Positions 49,292 to 60,574 of a stretch of 64,000 bases of DNA are shown here, in pieces. A program made the position numbers and the translations under genes. The stretch is from Amycolatopsis benzoatilytica AK 16/65 (GTDB taxonomy: Bacteria > Actinomycetota > Actinomycetes > Mycobacteriales > Pseudonocardiaceae). Location of the stretch: contig NZ_KB912942.1 of the NCBI RefSeq assembly GCF_000383915.1, positions 7,506,388-7,570,387 on the forward strand. The letters are read 5' to 3'. Below the pieces are notes generated by a model, which was given only the letters and a program-made list of their open reading frames with translations, ran no database searches and had not been told where the DNA came from. Position 1 is the first letter of the stretch; every line of letters starts with the position of its first letter.

Positions 49292-52200
49292 TCAGCGCAC
49301 CAACCGGACCGTCAACGGCCGCTCGGTCGGCTGGGCGGCGGTCCGCACGGTCACCGTCCGGCTTGCCTCGTCCCAGCTCCAGTCACCGGGAGGACTCCAG
49401 CGTCCGTTCACCAGAACCGCGGACGGAGCACTCGCGTTGGTGAACCGGACGGTCCACGAACGCGCTGCCGGGCGGCCTGGGTACGAGCCGTGCATCGCGT
49501 CGACAGACAGCGTCGCCGACCGACTGTCCGTTGTGTACTGAAGGTTGGTCGTCGCGCCCTTCGCGGATGACTGTCCGTCGTCCTCGTACAGCGTGAACGC
49601 GCCGTTCCGCCCGTCGGCCACCGTGACTGTCGCGGCGGTCAGCGGATTGTGCTCGTCTCCGGTGACGTTTCCACTGCGCGTCACCATGATTCCGCCCGAG
49701 CGCACGAACACCGGCATCGTGTCCCAGCCGGTCGTGATCTGTGCGGTGCTGCCGCCGCGGTAGGTCTTGCCGGTGAAGTAGTCCGTCCAGTCGCTGCCGG
49801 GCGGGAACCACACGCTGGTGGTCGCGGTAGTGCCGGGACTGGTCGCGGGCGCCACCAGGACGTCCGGGCCGTACAGATACTCGCCGCCGGCTTGCGCGTA
49901 CGCCTCCTGCTGGCCGGGGTACCGCAGGTACAGCGGCTGCACGATCGGCATTCCGGTCGCGGTGGCCTGCTGCGCCAGCGTGTAGGTGTAGGGCACGAGA
50001 TCTTCCCGCAGGTTCAGGAATTTCGTCGCGGAAGCGTCCGCCGCCGCTCCGTACTGCCAGGGCAGCCGGTCGCTGTGGTTGGAGTGCAGCCGGTCGATCG
50101 GCTGGAATGTGCCGAGCTGCACCCAGCGTGCGTACAGGTCGTCCGGCAGCTTGGTGCTGCCCGGCTCGGTGCCGGGTTCCTGCAGGCCACGGGTGTGGCC
50201 GCCGATGTCGTGGCTCACCGACGCCAGTCCGGTCGCGGCGGATTCGCCCGGGGTGTAGCCGACTTCGTAGCCGAGCGTGGCCCAGTCGGAAATCGTGTCG
50301 CCGGTGAAGTGCAAGGTGGTGCGCTTGTCCGCCCACGGCCCGGTGGGCACGGCGGTCGGCGAGCTGTAGCCACCGGCTTGCAGCGAACCGTAAGCCCGGG
50401 AGAACGCGAAGCCTCGACCGCCGCGTTGCGCCGCGTCGTCGGCGTACTGCTGGTTGATCCACGCGTCCGGTGTCACGCCGGGCAGACTGGACTTCGAACC
50501 GTCGCAGCACCAGTCGAGCCACCAGACGTCGTTGCCCTGTTGCTCCATCGTCCGGTGCAGGCCGAGATACGCCTGCAGCTGGTCCGGATCACCGAAATCG
50601 AAGACGTAGCAGTCGTTTCCGCCGCCGCCGCAACTGCCGGGCCGCAGTTTGCCCTTCGCGGTCGCTTGCGCGGCCGGGAACTGCGGGTCGGAGGCGAGGA
50701 TGCTCGGGTGGATGTTCAGTGTGGTGTGCAGGCCCTGGTCGTGCGCCCACTGGAAGAACGCCGCCGGGTCCGGGAACCGGGTCGGGTCGATTTCCCAGCC
50801 GTTCCAGCGGTTCGGGGTCTTGAAGTCGGTGTCGATCACGAGCATGTCGAGCGGGACGCCCTGGGAACGGAACTTCGGCACGATGGTCTGCTGGAAATCG
50901 GCCGCGGTGCGGTCGTAGTACTCGGAATACCAGACGCCATAAGCCCATCGGGGCAGCAAGACCGACGGGCCGGTCAGCTGCGCCAGTTCCTGCAGTGCGC
51001 GCGGATAGTCCTGGCCGTAGGCGAAGACGTAGCCGCCTTGGTAGGTCTGGCCGCCGTGTGCCGGACGTTGGGTGACTGCCTTGGTGCGCGGGTCGTACAG
51101 CGCGGACGCGGTGTCGTCGAGCAGAGACCAGCCGTCCTGGTAAAGGATTCCCGGTGCGGAGACGGCAGATCCGTCCACGCCGTCGAGGCCGCGCCGGTAG
51201 CCGCCGAGTGCCGCGTGCGGGGCGAGCAGCACCGAATGCGGCCGGGTGACGGCGACGGTGTCGAGATTGACGTGACAGCTGGTGGAATCGGGGCAGGAGA
51301 ACGTCACGGTGTTGGTGCCGGCCTTCAGCTGGACCGGAATCGCCGTGGTGCGCCAGGAATTCCAGCTGCTGGTCGGAGGCAGCGTCAGCTTGGCCGGGGA
51401 ATTGCCTGCCTGCAGCGTCAACGTGGTCGGCTGGGTTTGCCCGGCGGCGACGGTCGCGTCGGCGTAGCGGAGCTGCAGGTCGTACGCGCCGTCGGCGGGC
51501 ACACCGGTCACGGTGAGCGCGTCGGTGGCGCCAGCCCGTTCCATGCCAGCGAGGAAGGCTTTGCCGGAGTAGCCGTCGTGGTCACTGGCCGGACGCGCGC
51601 CGCCGGACAACGCGCCCTGTTCAGCTTCGCAGAGTCCGCCGAAGCCGCATGGCACCGGCGCGGGCGGCACTGGCTGCGGGTAGGCGGCACCGGGGTTGAC
51701 CACGGCGAGGCTGTCGACGTTGACGTGGCCCGAGTCGCCCGCGCCCAGCGCGACGGACACCTGATGCTGCCCTGCCGGCAGAGTCAGCGGGACCGTCGCG
51801 AGGGCCCAGGTGTCCCAGTCCGCGGTGGGCGGCAACGTGATGGTGCGCGGGTTCGCGCCGTCGACGAGGACGGACAGGGTGCGGGTGGTGTGCAGGCTGT
51901 CGCCGCCGGTCCCGTTGGCATACCGCAGATCCAGCTGGTAGTCGCCGGCATTCGGCGCGGTGGTGCGGAAGGCCAGGTTGTCGCCGGGGTCGCTGAACCC
52001 GGCCGCGAAGCCGCCCCCGGTGTAGCCACCGTGGTCGTTCGCCACGCCCGGCCCGGCGAGCTGCATTTCCTCGGCCTCGCACAGCGTGTCGAACGCGCAG
52101 ACCGGCGTGAGCTTTCCCGCCCACGGCCGCGCGGTCACGTCCTGGCCTCCGGTGCGCAGCCGGACGGTGAGGTTGTCGTCGGAGAAGGCACCGGAATTGA

Positions 52201-52519
52201 GCTTGTACCGGAGCTGGACGGCGCTCGTCTGGATGGTCAGCCAGCCGTCGCGTTTCGTTGCGGTGTAGGGAGTCCGGCGAAAACTGTCGCGGCCGACCGC
52301 GTTGAACGTGCCGGCGTCGGCGAACGCGGAGTCGCCCGCGTATTCAGTCCGGATGAGAGTCGGTGAAAGGACTTCGAACCGCGCTTGCCCGGCGGTCACG
52401 GTTTGTGGCGCCAGGTCCGCCGCCGCGGCGGTCCCGGTCGACACGAGGGTGCCCGCCGTCGCCGCCGCGGTCAGCAGCCGCAGCAGTCGTCCTCGGAGTG
52501 ATGTTGCCCGTCTGGCCAC
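49292..52519 (-). CDS. Secreted GH31 glycoside hydrolase with two CBM35-like modules
   Basis: 1075 aa. Signal peptide (LLRLLTAAATAGTLVSTGTA). Two CBM35-like modules are inserted after the N-terminal strand domain; each opens with Cys-Glu-Ala-Glu (LCEAEEMQLAG; LCEAEQGALSG) at about 145 and 290. The GH31 barrel has PLDMLVIDTDFKTPNRWNGW, the nucleophile in VWWLDWCCDG and the acid/base region HFTGDTISDW, then a DUF5110-type C-terminus (TLYEDDGQS). Likely an alpha-xylosidase, alpha-glucosidase or alpha-galactosidase. GTG start with GGAGG. Confidence 0.88.
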   Translation of the reverse strand: MARRATSLRGRLLRLLTAAATAGTLVSTGTAAAADLAPQTVTAGQARFEVLSPTLIRTEYAGDSAFADAGTFNAVGRDSFRRTPYTATKRDGWLTIQTSAVQLRYKLNSGAFSDDNLTVRLRTGGQDVTARPWAGKLTPVCAFDTLCEAEEMQLAGPGVANDHGGYTGGGFAAGFSDPGDNLAFRTTAPNAGDYQLDLRYANGTGGDSLHTTRTLSVLVDGANPRTITLPPTADWDTWALATVPLTLPAGQHQVSVALGAGDSGHVNVDSLAVVNPGAAYPQPVPPAPVPCGFGGLCEAEQGALSGGARPASDHDGYSGKAFLAGMERAGATDALTVTGVPADGAYDLQLRYADATVAAGQTQPTTLTLQAGNSPAKLTLPPTSSWNSWRTTAIPVQLKAGTNTVTFSCPDSTSCHVNLDTVAVTRPHSVLLAPHAALGGYRRGLDGVDGSAVSAPGILYQDGWSLLDDTASALYDPRTKAVTQRPAHGGQTYQGGYVFAYGQDYPRALQELAQLTGPSVLLPRWAYGVWYSEYYDRTAADFQQTIVPKFRSQGVPLDMLVIDTDFKTPNRWNGWEIDPTRFPDPAAFFQWAHDQGLHTTLNIHPSILASDPQFPAAQATAKGKLRPGSCGGGGNDCYVFDFGDPDQLQAYLGLHRTMEQQGNDVWWLDWCCDGSKSSLPGVTPDAWINQQYADDAAQRGGRGFAFSRAYGSLQAGGYSSPTAVPTGPWADKRTTLHFTGDTISDWATLGYEVGYTPGESAATGLASVSHDIGGHTRGLQEPGTEPGSTKLPDDLYARWVQLGTFQPIDRLHSNHSDRLPWQYGAAADASATKFLNLREDLVPYTYTLAQQATATGMPIVQPLYLRYPGQQEAYAQAGGEYLYGPDVLVAPATSPGTTATTSVWFPPGSDWTDYFTGKTYRGGSTAQITTGWDTMPVFVRSGGIMVTRSGNVTGDEHNPLTAATVTVADGRNGAFTLYEDDGQSSAKGATTNLQYTTDSRSATLSVDAMHGSYPGRPAARSWTVRFTNASAPSAVLVNGRWSPPGDWSWDEASRTVTVRTAAQPTERPLTVRLVR

Positions 52520-52757
52520 CGTTGCCTCCTTGACAGATCCCCGGCGACGGTAATTCGGGACCGATCAAGAAAGAAGGCGGCGGCGCAGGGCTGTCCGGTG
52601 TTCTGTCTTTCCCGTCTCTCGTTCGGCTCCGTCCGCGGACACCGTGCGCAGGGCGGCCGGCGCGAGCGCGAACCGAGTCGGCGAGCTTGCCGCGTCGACC
52701 GGTCCAGTTCGGCGGGCTTGCTGCTTCCCCGCGCGATACGGCAGTCCGGGAGGGGCT

Positions 52758-53624
52758 TCAGCCAGCCAGATACGCCTCGATCGCCTGCGCGATGGCCTGT
52801 GCGTAATGCTGCCGCCCCGCGGCCGAGGACATTTGCGCCGCCTCGTCCGCGTTTCGCATGTTCCCGCACTCCACCAGCACCGCCGGCCGGGTCGACAGGT
52901 TGAGCCCGCCGAGGTCGTTCCGCGGCGACAGGCCCGCCGAACCGATGTAGGTCGACGTCGGGAACCCGTCGTCGCGCATGCCGTCGCGCATCGTCCGGGC
53001 CAGCTTCATCGACGGCTCGCCCTGCGCGGCGTTCAGCGGCGGCGACGAATAGGCGACGTGAAACCCGTGCGCGGTGGGCGAAGTCGATCCGTCCGCGTGG
53101 ATCGACACCACCGCGTCCGCGTTGGCGTTGTTGCCGATCTGCGCCCGTTCGTTGACGCACGGACCGACCCCGGAGTCGTTCGTGCGCGTGTACACGACCT
53201 TGATTCCCTTGGCGGCCAACGCGTTTCCGACTTCCTGGGCGACCGCGAAGGTGAACGCGTGCTCCGGGTAGCCGGAATTGGTCGACGTGCCGGTGGTGTT
53301 GCACGGCTTCGTGTGCCCGCGCCCGGCCGGCACCTGCCGGTTGATCTCGCCAGGATGCGACGCGTTGCCGCCGTTGTGCCCCGGATCGAGCACCACGACC
53401 TTGCCCGATCCGACGGCCGGCGCCGCCGCTGACGACGTGGCTGCAGCGGAGGAGGAAGGCAGCGGTGGCGCGCTTGACGCCGGACCCTGCGCGGACGAAC
53501 TCGGCGCCGCCGATGTCGAGGGTGCCGCGGCGGAGGAGGAGGCGCCCGCGCCGCCGCCGGAACACGCGGTGAGCAGCATCAGGCCGGTCAGCACCGGGAG
53601 GGTCGTCGCACGCACAGCGACCAC
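52758..53624 (-). CDS. N-acetylmuramoyl-L-alanine amidase lipoprotein
   Basis: 288 aa. Lipobox LTAC after VRATTLPVLTGLMLLTAC, a Ser/Ala-rich linker, then Amidase_3: VVVLDPGHNGGNASHPGEIN, TRTNDSGVGPCVNERAQIGN, VVSIHADGS and AVLVECGNMRNADEA (zinc His/Glu residues). It cleaves peptidoglycan side chains. GTG 53624 or 53615 are possible starts; a longer form lacks a start signal. Confidence 0.88.
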   Translation of the reverse strand: MVAVRATTLPVLTGLMLLTACSGGGAGASSSAAAPSTSAAPSSSAQGPASSAPPLPSSSAAATSSAAAPAVGSGKVVVLDPGHNGGNASHPGEINRQVPAGRGHTKPCNTTGTSTNSGYPEHAFTFAVAQEVGNALAAKGIKVVYTRTNDSGVGPCVNERAQIGNNANADAVVSIHADGSTSPTAHGFHVAYSSPPLNAAQGEPSMKLARTMRDGMRDDGFPTSTYIGSAGLSPRNDLGGLNLSTRPAVLVECGNMRNADEAAQMSSAAGRQHYAQAIAQAIEAYLAG

Positions 53625-53749
53625 GGTGCCACAGGAGCGCCCGCTCGCCCGGCGCCGACGCGCCGGTCCCGCGGCCCGCCCCGCCGTCACCCGCGGCGGA
53701 GCGCGGCTAATCTGGGGTGGAACACCCGAAGCGGAAGGATCGAGTGATC

Positions 53750-54109
53750 ATGGTGCAACCTGGCGGCGGCTTCGACCTGTCGCAGATCATGCAGCAAGCC
53801 CAGCAGATGCAGCAGAAGCTGGTCGAGGCACAGGAGGAGCTTGCCAACACCGAGGTCACCGGCACCGCGGGCGGCGGACTGGTCACCGCGACGGTGTCCG
53901 GCGACAGCCAGCTCAAGAGCCTGGTCATCGACCCGAAGGTGGTCGACCCGGACGACGTCGAAACCCTGTCCGACCTGGTGGTCGCGGCGGTGCGGGACGC
54001 GTCCGCCAGCGCGCAGAAGCTGACCGAGCAGAAGCTGGGTCCGCTCGCGGGCGGCCTCGGCGGCGGGGGCGGCATGCCGGACCTCGGCAGCCTCGGGTTC
54101 GGCGGCTGA
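53750..54109 (+). CDS. ybaB: YbaB/EbfC nucleoid-associated protein
   Basis: 119 aa. [40 protein letters not shown] and [20 protein letters not shown] are the family core; the end is Gly-rich. YbaB binds DNA as a dimer. It is followed four bases later by recR, a near-universal neighbour. GTG 53744 is an alternative start with a better-spaced GGAAGG. Confidence 0.93.
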   Translation: MVQPGGGFDLSQIMQQAQQMQQKLVEAQEELANTEVTGTAGGGLVTATVSGDSQLKSLVIDPKVVDPDDVETLSDLVVAAVRDASASAQKLTEQKLGPLAGGLGGGGGMPDLGSLGFGG

Positions 54110-54113
54110 GCTC

Positions 54114-54710
54114 TTGTACGAAGGTGTCGTCCAGGACCTGATCGACGAGCTGGGCCGATTGCCCGGCGTCGGTCCGAAGAGTGCCCAGCGCATCGCGTTC
54201 CACCTGCTGGCCGCCGATCCCGCGGACATCGCGCGGCTGCAGGACGTGCTGGGCAAGGTCAAGGAGGGCGTGCAGTTCTGCGAGATCTGCGGCAACGTTT
54301 CGGAACAGCAGACCTGCCGGATCTGCCGCGACGAGCGCCGCGACCTCACAGTCATCTGCGTGGTCGAAGAACCGAAGGATGTGCTGGCGGTCGAGCGGAC
54401 CCGGGAGTTCAAGGGCCGCTACCACGTGCTCGGCGGCGCGCTGGACCCGTTGTCCGGCATCGGCCCGGAGCAGCTGCGGATGCGCGAGCTGCTCAAGCGC
54501 ATCGGCGAAGCGGACGTCAGCGAGATCATCATCGCGACCGACCCGAACACCGAGGGCGAGGCGACCGCGACCTACCTGGTGCGGATGCTGCGCGACTTCC
54601 CCGGGCTGTCGGTCACGAGGCTGGCCTCCGGCCTGCCGATGGGCGGCGACCTGGAATTCGCGGACGAACTGACTCTGGGCAGGGCGCTGTCCGGGCGGCG
54701 TGCGTTGTGA
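54114..54710 (+). CDS. recR: Recombination protein RecR
   Basis: 198 aa. HhH motif ([20 protein letters not shown]), C4 zinc finger ([16 protein letters not shown]) and Toprim domain ([36 protein letters not shown]). TTG start. RecR acts with RecFO in gap repair. Confidence 0.95.
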   Translation: MYEGVVQDLIDELGRLPGVGPKSAQRIAFHLLAADPADIARLQDVLGKVKEGVQFCEICGNVSEQQTCRICRDERRDLTVICVVEEPKDVLAVERTREFKGRYHVLGGALDPLSGIGPEQLRMRELLKRIGEADVSEIIIATDPNTEGEATATYLVRMLRDFPGLSVTRLASGLPMGGDLEFADELTLGRALSGRRAL

Positions 54711-54718
54711 TTGCTTGG

Positions 54719-54810
54719 CCGTGAGGGCCTGTTGCAGGACTCAGAGTCAATGCGATGAGCCGTGAGGGGCCTGTTGAGGGAATCAGATTCCCTCAACAGG
54801 CCCCTCACGG
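54719..54810. repeat. Palindrome family member, perfect 24-bp arms plus half copy
   Basis: Arms at 54760-54783 and 54787-54810 are exact complements with a three-base centre CAG, ending CCGTGAGGGG as in the family. A degenerate half copy with GACTCAGAGTC lies at 54719-54759. Confidence 0.85.
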
Positions 54811-54866
54811 ACCACAACTCCCGCCGCCCGGCGCTGACCCCCGCCATCTGCCACCCCGACCCGCCC

Positions 54867-54961
54867 GCGGGATCGCGTCGGCGCCTGACGGAGCTGCGTG
54901 CACGGCCCCCCCGGGCCGGGTGCGCAGCTCCGTCAGACGCCGACTTGAAGGCGATCCCGCG
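54867..54961. terminator. Long imperfect hairpin, convergent recR / epimerase genes
   Basis: GCGGGATCGC-GTCGGCG-CTGACGGAGC and complementary segments (GCTCCGTCAG, CGCCGAC, GCGATCCCGC) pair over nearly the whole 95 bases. It lies in the gap 54711-55008 after the palindromes and could block read-through from either side. Confidence 0.6.
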
Positions 54962-55008
54962 CGCGCCGACGAAGTCGGCGCCATCCAACACAGACCGGCG
55001 CCAAAGAC

Positions 55009-56106
55009 TCAGCAATAACCCAGCTGTGCCAGTGAGTTCACCACGATGTCGGACGGGTGGTACTTGTCCATCCAGGACTCGCCGCGTCGGTTTTGGTAGG
55101 TGTCCAGGAATTCCTGCAGCTTGTCGCCGCGCATTTCGGTCAGCATCACGTTCTCGCCGATGCCCACGTGCCGCTCGGTGCGCGCCCGGTGGACCGCGCA
55201 CGGCAGGCCGAGGTAGCCGCATTCCTCTTGCAGGCCACCGGAATCGGTGACCACGTACTCGGCGCGCGCGACCAGCGGCAGGAACTTCAGGTAGCGCATC
55301 TTCGGCTGGGCGATGAACTGGTCGTCGAACAGCTCGTCCAGGCCCAGCGAGCGGATCTTCTCCCGCTCCGGCGCGCCGGCCAGGTACAGGATCGGCATTT
55401 TCCGGCTCTGCGCGCGCAGGATCTCCAGCACCTCGCGGTACTTGTCCGCGCGCGACACCAGTTCGAACCGGTGCAGCGTGGCCAGTCCGAACTTCTCCGG
55501 CAGGCCGGGCACGTCCAGCGGCTGGTCGATCACCTGGCGCATGGAGTCGATCGCGGTGTTCGCCTCGGTGTTCACCACCACACCGCGCGCGCCGCGCAGG
55601 TTGTGCACCTCTCGCTCGCTCGGCGAGAAGTGCAGGTCCACCAGCTTGCCGGCGATCTTCCGGTTCAGCTCCTCGGGCAGCGGCGACAGGATGCTGCCGG
55701 ACCGCGTGCCCGCCTCGATGTGCCCGACGCGCGCCTTCAGGATCTTCTTGCCGATCAACGCCCCGTACGGGGTGGTGAACGTGTCGCCGTGCACCAGCAC
55801 CAGCGGCGGACGGCCGTCCGAGGCGAGCCGGGTGCGCAGTTCGGCACGCCGGCCCCACGCCGTGCGCATCACCTGCGCGGCCCAGCCCGGCACCTGCGCG
55901 GGCGATTCGAGGTTGTGCGCGCGCTCGCGGGGCACGAACCACAGCGCGGGTTCCGGCAGCTGGAGGTCCGCGAGCACGTCCGCGACCTCGTCCACGTGCT
56001 GCGCGGTGAACCAGATCTCCGGTTTCGCGCCGCGGTCGGCGATGCGATGGAACACCGGCGCGATTTTGATCAGTTCCGCGGTGGTGCCGACAATGAAGGA
56101 AATCAC
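55009..56106 (-). CDS. UDP-N-acetylglucosamine 2-epimerase (WecB-like)
   Basis: 365 aa. GTTAELIKIAPVFHRIADRG at the start, VLVHGDTFTTPYGALIGKKI, ARVGHIEAGTRSGS, LPEELNRKIAGKLVDLHF and VVTDSGGLQEECGYLGLPCA are diagnostic. It interconverts UDP-GlcNAc and UDP-ManNAc for surface polymers. GTG start. It is divergent from a GT2 gene in a polysaccharide cluster. Confidence 0.87.
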   Translation of the reverse strand: MISFIVGTTAELIKIAPVFHRIADRGAKPEIWFTAQHVDEVADVLADLQLPEPALWFVPRERAHNLESPAQVPGWAAQVMRTAWGRRAELRTRLASDGRPPLVLVHGDTFTTPYGALIGKKILKARVGHIEAGTRSGSILSPLPEELNRKIAGKLVDLHFSPSEREVHNLRGARGVVVNTEANTAIDSMRQVIDQPLDVPGLPEKFGLATLHRFELVSRADKYREVLEILRAQSRKMPILYLAGAPEREKIRSLGLDELFDDQFIAQPKMRYLKFLPLVARAEYVVTDSGGLQEECGYLGLPCAVHRARTERHVGIGENVMLTEMRGDKLQEFLDTYQNRRGESWMDKYHPSDIVVNSLAQLGYC

Positions 56107-56217
56107 CGTGGATTACCCAATCTCCGAGCCGGCTGCGGCCGGGTAAACAGAAGGTCAACGGTGCGGGCCAGGATGCTGCGCGGTCTGCCCCGCCCGGTAC
56201 AGGGTAGCCTCGCCGGG

Positions 56218-57233
<1,016 letters not shown>

Positions 57234-57237
<4 letters not shown>

Positions 57238-58538
57238 GCGTGGCCGAGACCGGTGAGACGGCCAACGGGGTCGTCCGGGACACCCATCGCACCGCGGGCA
57301 AGCTCGGCGGTTCGCTGATCGCGGCGATCGCGCTCGGCTACCTCCTCACCGTCGCCTGCGCGCGGCTGCTGCCGCCGGACCAGTACGCCACCTTCCTCAC
57401 CTTCTGGGGCCTGCTGATGGGCCTCGGCAGCGCGCTGTCCCCGTTGGAGCAGGAACTGTCCCGGCAGTCCGCGACGGCCGCGCTCACCGGCGGTCTGGCC
57501 GGCCGCGGCGCGCTGCGCGCGGTAGCCGTTTCGGCGGCGGCCGCGGCCGCGTTCGGGCTCGCCCTGCTCATCCCGCCGATCAACGAACGGCTGTTCCACG
57601 GCGCCTGGGAGCTCGCGCTGATCGTGCTGGCCGGCGGGGTCGCGTTCGCCTGCCAGTTCGGCGTCCGCGGGCTGCTGATCGGTCAGCACCAGGTCAAGCA
57701 CTTCGCCGGGCTGATCGTCGCCGAGCCGGCGGTGCGCGCGCTGGTCCTCGGCCTGCTCGTGATCGCCACCGCGTACCAGTTGGTGCCGCTGGCGCTGGCG
57801 GTCGCCGCCGGCTCGTTCGCCTGGCTGCTGTTCATCCGGCAGGCGTGGCGGCTGCTGGACGTCCGCGCGGACGGCGACGGCTGGACGGTCACCGGCCGCC
57901 GGATGCTCATGCTGCTGCTCGGCGCGGCCCTCACCGCGAGCGTCATCACCGGCTACCCGGCGCTGGTCGGTCTGCTCGCCCCGGGCGGCGACCGCGACCG
58001 GATCGGCGCGGTGTTCGCCGCGCTGGTCATCGCCCGGCTGCCGCTGACCTTGATCGGGCCGGTGCAGTCGCTGGCCGTGCCGTTCGTGGTACGGCTCTCG
58101 GCCACCGCGGCCGGACGGCACCGGCTGCGCCGGGTGCTGCTGCTCGGCACGTTCGCCTCGCTCGCGCTGGCCGCGCTCGGTGCGCTGGTCGGCATGCTGA
58201 TCGGCCCGTGGGCGGTGCGGTTCGTCAACGGGCCCGCCTACCAGGTGGACGGCTGGGCGGTCGCCGGGCTCGTGTGGTCCTCGGTGCTGCTGGTGCCTAT
58301 GCAGTTGCTCACCGCGGTGCTCGTGGCGCGCGCACAGGCCCGCGGGGTGCTCATCACCTGGGCGGTGGTCGCGGCCACCGCGTCCGCGCTGTTGGTCGCC
58401 GTCCCGGGCGATACCGTTCTGCGCGCTGTAGTTTCGCTCGCCGCCGCGCCGATGGCCGGGCTCGCGGTCGTGCTCGTATTCGTCCTCGCTAATTCGTCGG
58501 CGGAAGCAACCGCAGACACGGGTGAAGCGTGTTCTTAG
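57234..58538 (+). CDS. Polysaccharide flippase-like multi-span membrane protein
   Basis: 434 aa with about 12 helices. GYLLTVACARLLPPDQYATF at the start and the ordered helices fit Wzx/MATE-type polysaccharide exporters. No residue proves the function. ATGA overlap with the GT2 gene. Confidence 0.72.
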
Positions 58539-58621
58539 CGTCGCAGTAGTGTGACTTCCCGAGCCGCCGGGACCGGCGTGCGCCGGATGGCAAAAGCCGA
58601 TCAGGTTTGGATTCGAATTCG

Positions 58622-60568
58622 ATGAACGTTCTTCTGGTGCTCCTTGCATTCTGGGTGCCTGGGCTCGTCTTCGGGGCGGCGATCCGGCTGCGCGGATGGA
58701 CGCTCGCCGCCGCGGCGCCGCTGCTGACCTTCGGGATCGTCGCGCTCGGCGTCCCGGTGCTCGGCAACGTCGGCATCCGCTGGTCGCTGCTCAACGTCGC
58801 GCTCTGGACGCTGGTGCTCGCCGCGGTCGGCTTCGGGCTGGCGTTCGCGGTGCAGCGGCTGCGGGCCCGGCGGCACCCGGACTGGGAGGCCGACGAGCTG
58901 CCGCGGCTGCCGCTGCGCGATCACCTCGTGATGGCGGGTGGCGTCGCCGCCGCGATGGTTGTGGGCGCCGCCACCTTCCTGCGTGGCACCAACGGGATCG
59001 CCAGCGTCCAGCAGGGCTGGGACGCGCCGTTCCACGGAAATCTGGTCCGCTGGATCGCCGAGCACGGCGACGCCCGGCCGTCCACTGTGGGCACCATCGC
59101 CAACCTGCCGAACCAGACCAACTACTTCTACCCGGACACCTACCACGCCTTGCTCGCACTGGTTTTCGGCAAGGGCGGGCTCACCATGATGCCCACGCTG
59201 AACCTGGCCGCGCTCGCGGTGATCTTCACCGTGCCGTTCGGGGTGGCCGCGCTGTGCCGGGTATGGGGCATGCCGGCGCTCGGCGCCGCCGCGGCGGCCG
59301 CGGTCAGCACGTGGTTCAGCGCCTTCCCGTACGACTCGCTGTGGCGCGGTCCGTTGTGGCCCTATGTCGCCGGGGTCGCGTTGATTCCGGCAATGCTGGC
59401 GCTTTCCCGTTACCTGCTGAAGCCGAACGGCATCGCGGGTCCGGTCGCGATCGGCGTCGGTGTGGCCGGGTTGTGCGGTCTGCACACCAGTGTCGTGTTC
59501 GTGGTCGTCGTCTATTTCCTGCTCATTCTGCTCACGGTTCTCTTCCGTTTCGAGAAGATAGAATGGCGGCGCAGCGCGCCTTCTCTGCTCGCGACCGGCG
59601 GACTGGCGATCGTGCTCGGCATTCCGCTGGTGCTGCCGTCGCTCTACAACGCGAGCGGGGTGACGAGCGCCTACTGGGCGCCGGAGACCACACTCGCCGG
59701 CGGGCTCGGCCAGACGCTCACGTTCTCCCCGATGTCGGACTTCCCGCAGTGGTGGGTCGGCGTGCCCGCGTTCGTCGGGATCGTGCTGCTGGTGCGGCGA
59801 CGGCGGATGCTGTGGATGGTCGGCGCGTACGTCCTGTTCGGTGGCATCTTCATGCTCACCGTGTCGATCAACTCGCCGATCATGCAGACGCTGACCAGCC
59901 TCTTCTACAACGACCACTGGCGGATCGCCGCGCTCGTGCCGCTGGCCGGCGCGGTGGCGTTCGGCGAGTTCGCGCACAGCGCGGTCGCCTGGTTCGTTCG
60001 CAAGGCTCAGCCGCGGGTGAAGCTGAAGCCGGCCGCGCTCGCCGCGGTCGCGGTGGCCCTGCTCGCGCTCGTGTGCGGCGGCCTGAGCAAGGGCGGCTAC
60101 CTCGGCCGCAACGCGACGCGGCTCGCGGGCGGCTACCAGGACGGGCCGACAGTGTCCAAAGCGGAGGAGGCCGCCTTCACCTGGCTCGGCCAGCACACCA
60201 GGCCCGGCGAGCGGGTGATGAACAACAAGGCCGACGGCTCGGCGTGGATGTACGCGCTGGCCGGCGTGCAGCCGGTGGAGTGGACCTTCTACGGTGCCGG
60301 GGCGAACACCAAAGCCTCCTACCTGAGCGCCTGGGTCAACGACATCGACAAGTACCCGGACGTCCGCAAAGACCTCACTGAGCTGCGCGTGCGCTACCTC
60401 ATCCAGGGCAAGGGGATGGCCGCGGACAACGCGGTCGTGTCGTACGGCGTCACCCAGGTCAAGCCGGGACCGGAGTTCCGGGTGGTGTTCCACAACGAGG
60501 GCGCGACGATCTACGAGATCGCCGGACAGTCCGGCGCGACCGGCCCTACCACCGCGAACGGGGAGTGA
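58622..60568 (+). CDS. DUF6541-like large membrane protein
   Basis: 648 aa, 11 or more helices, an extracytoplasmic loop (WDAPFHGNLVRWIAEHGDAR; NYFYPDTYHALLALVF) and a soluble C-terminal part (TWLGQHTRPGERVMNNKADG). The WDxxFH and YP motifs suggest a GT-C type transferase. TTG 58607 is an alternative start. Lies in the polysaccharide cluster. Confidence 0.75.
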   Translation: MNVLLVLLAFWVPGLVFGAAIRLRGWTLAAAAPLLTFGIVALGVPVLGNVGIRWSLLNVALWTLVLAAVGFGLAFAVQRLRARRHPDWEADELPRLPLRDHLVMAGGVAAAMVVGAATFLRGTNGIASVQQGWDAPFHGNLVRWIAEHGDARPSTVGTIANLPNQTNYFYPDTYHALLALVFGKGGLTMMPTLNLAALAVIFTVPFGVAALCRVWGMPALGAAAAAAVSTWFSAFPYDSLWRGPLWPYVAGVALIPAMLALSRYLLKPNGIAGPVAIGVGVAGLCGLHTSVVFVVVVYFLLILLTVLFRFEKIEWRRSAPSLLATGGLAIVLGIPLVLPSLYNASGVTSAYWAPETTLAGGLGQTLTFSPMSDFPQWWVGVPAFVGIVLLVRRRRMLWMVGAYVLFGGIFMLTVSINSPIMQTLTSLFYNDHWRIAALVPLAGAVAFGEFAHSAVAWFVRKAQPRVKLKPAALAAVAVALLALVCGGLSKGGYLGRNATRLAGGYQDGPTVSKAEEAAFTWLGQHTRPGERVMNNKADGSAWMYALAGVQPVEWTFYGAGANTKASYLSAWVNDIDKYPDVRKDLTELRVRYLIQGKGMAADNAVVSYGVTQVKPGPEFRVVFHNEGATIYEIAGQSGATGPTTANGE

Positions 60569-60574
60569 GCGGTT

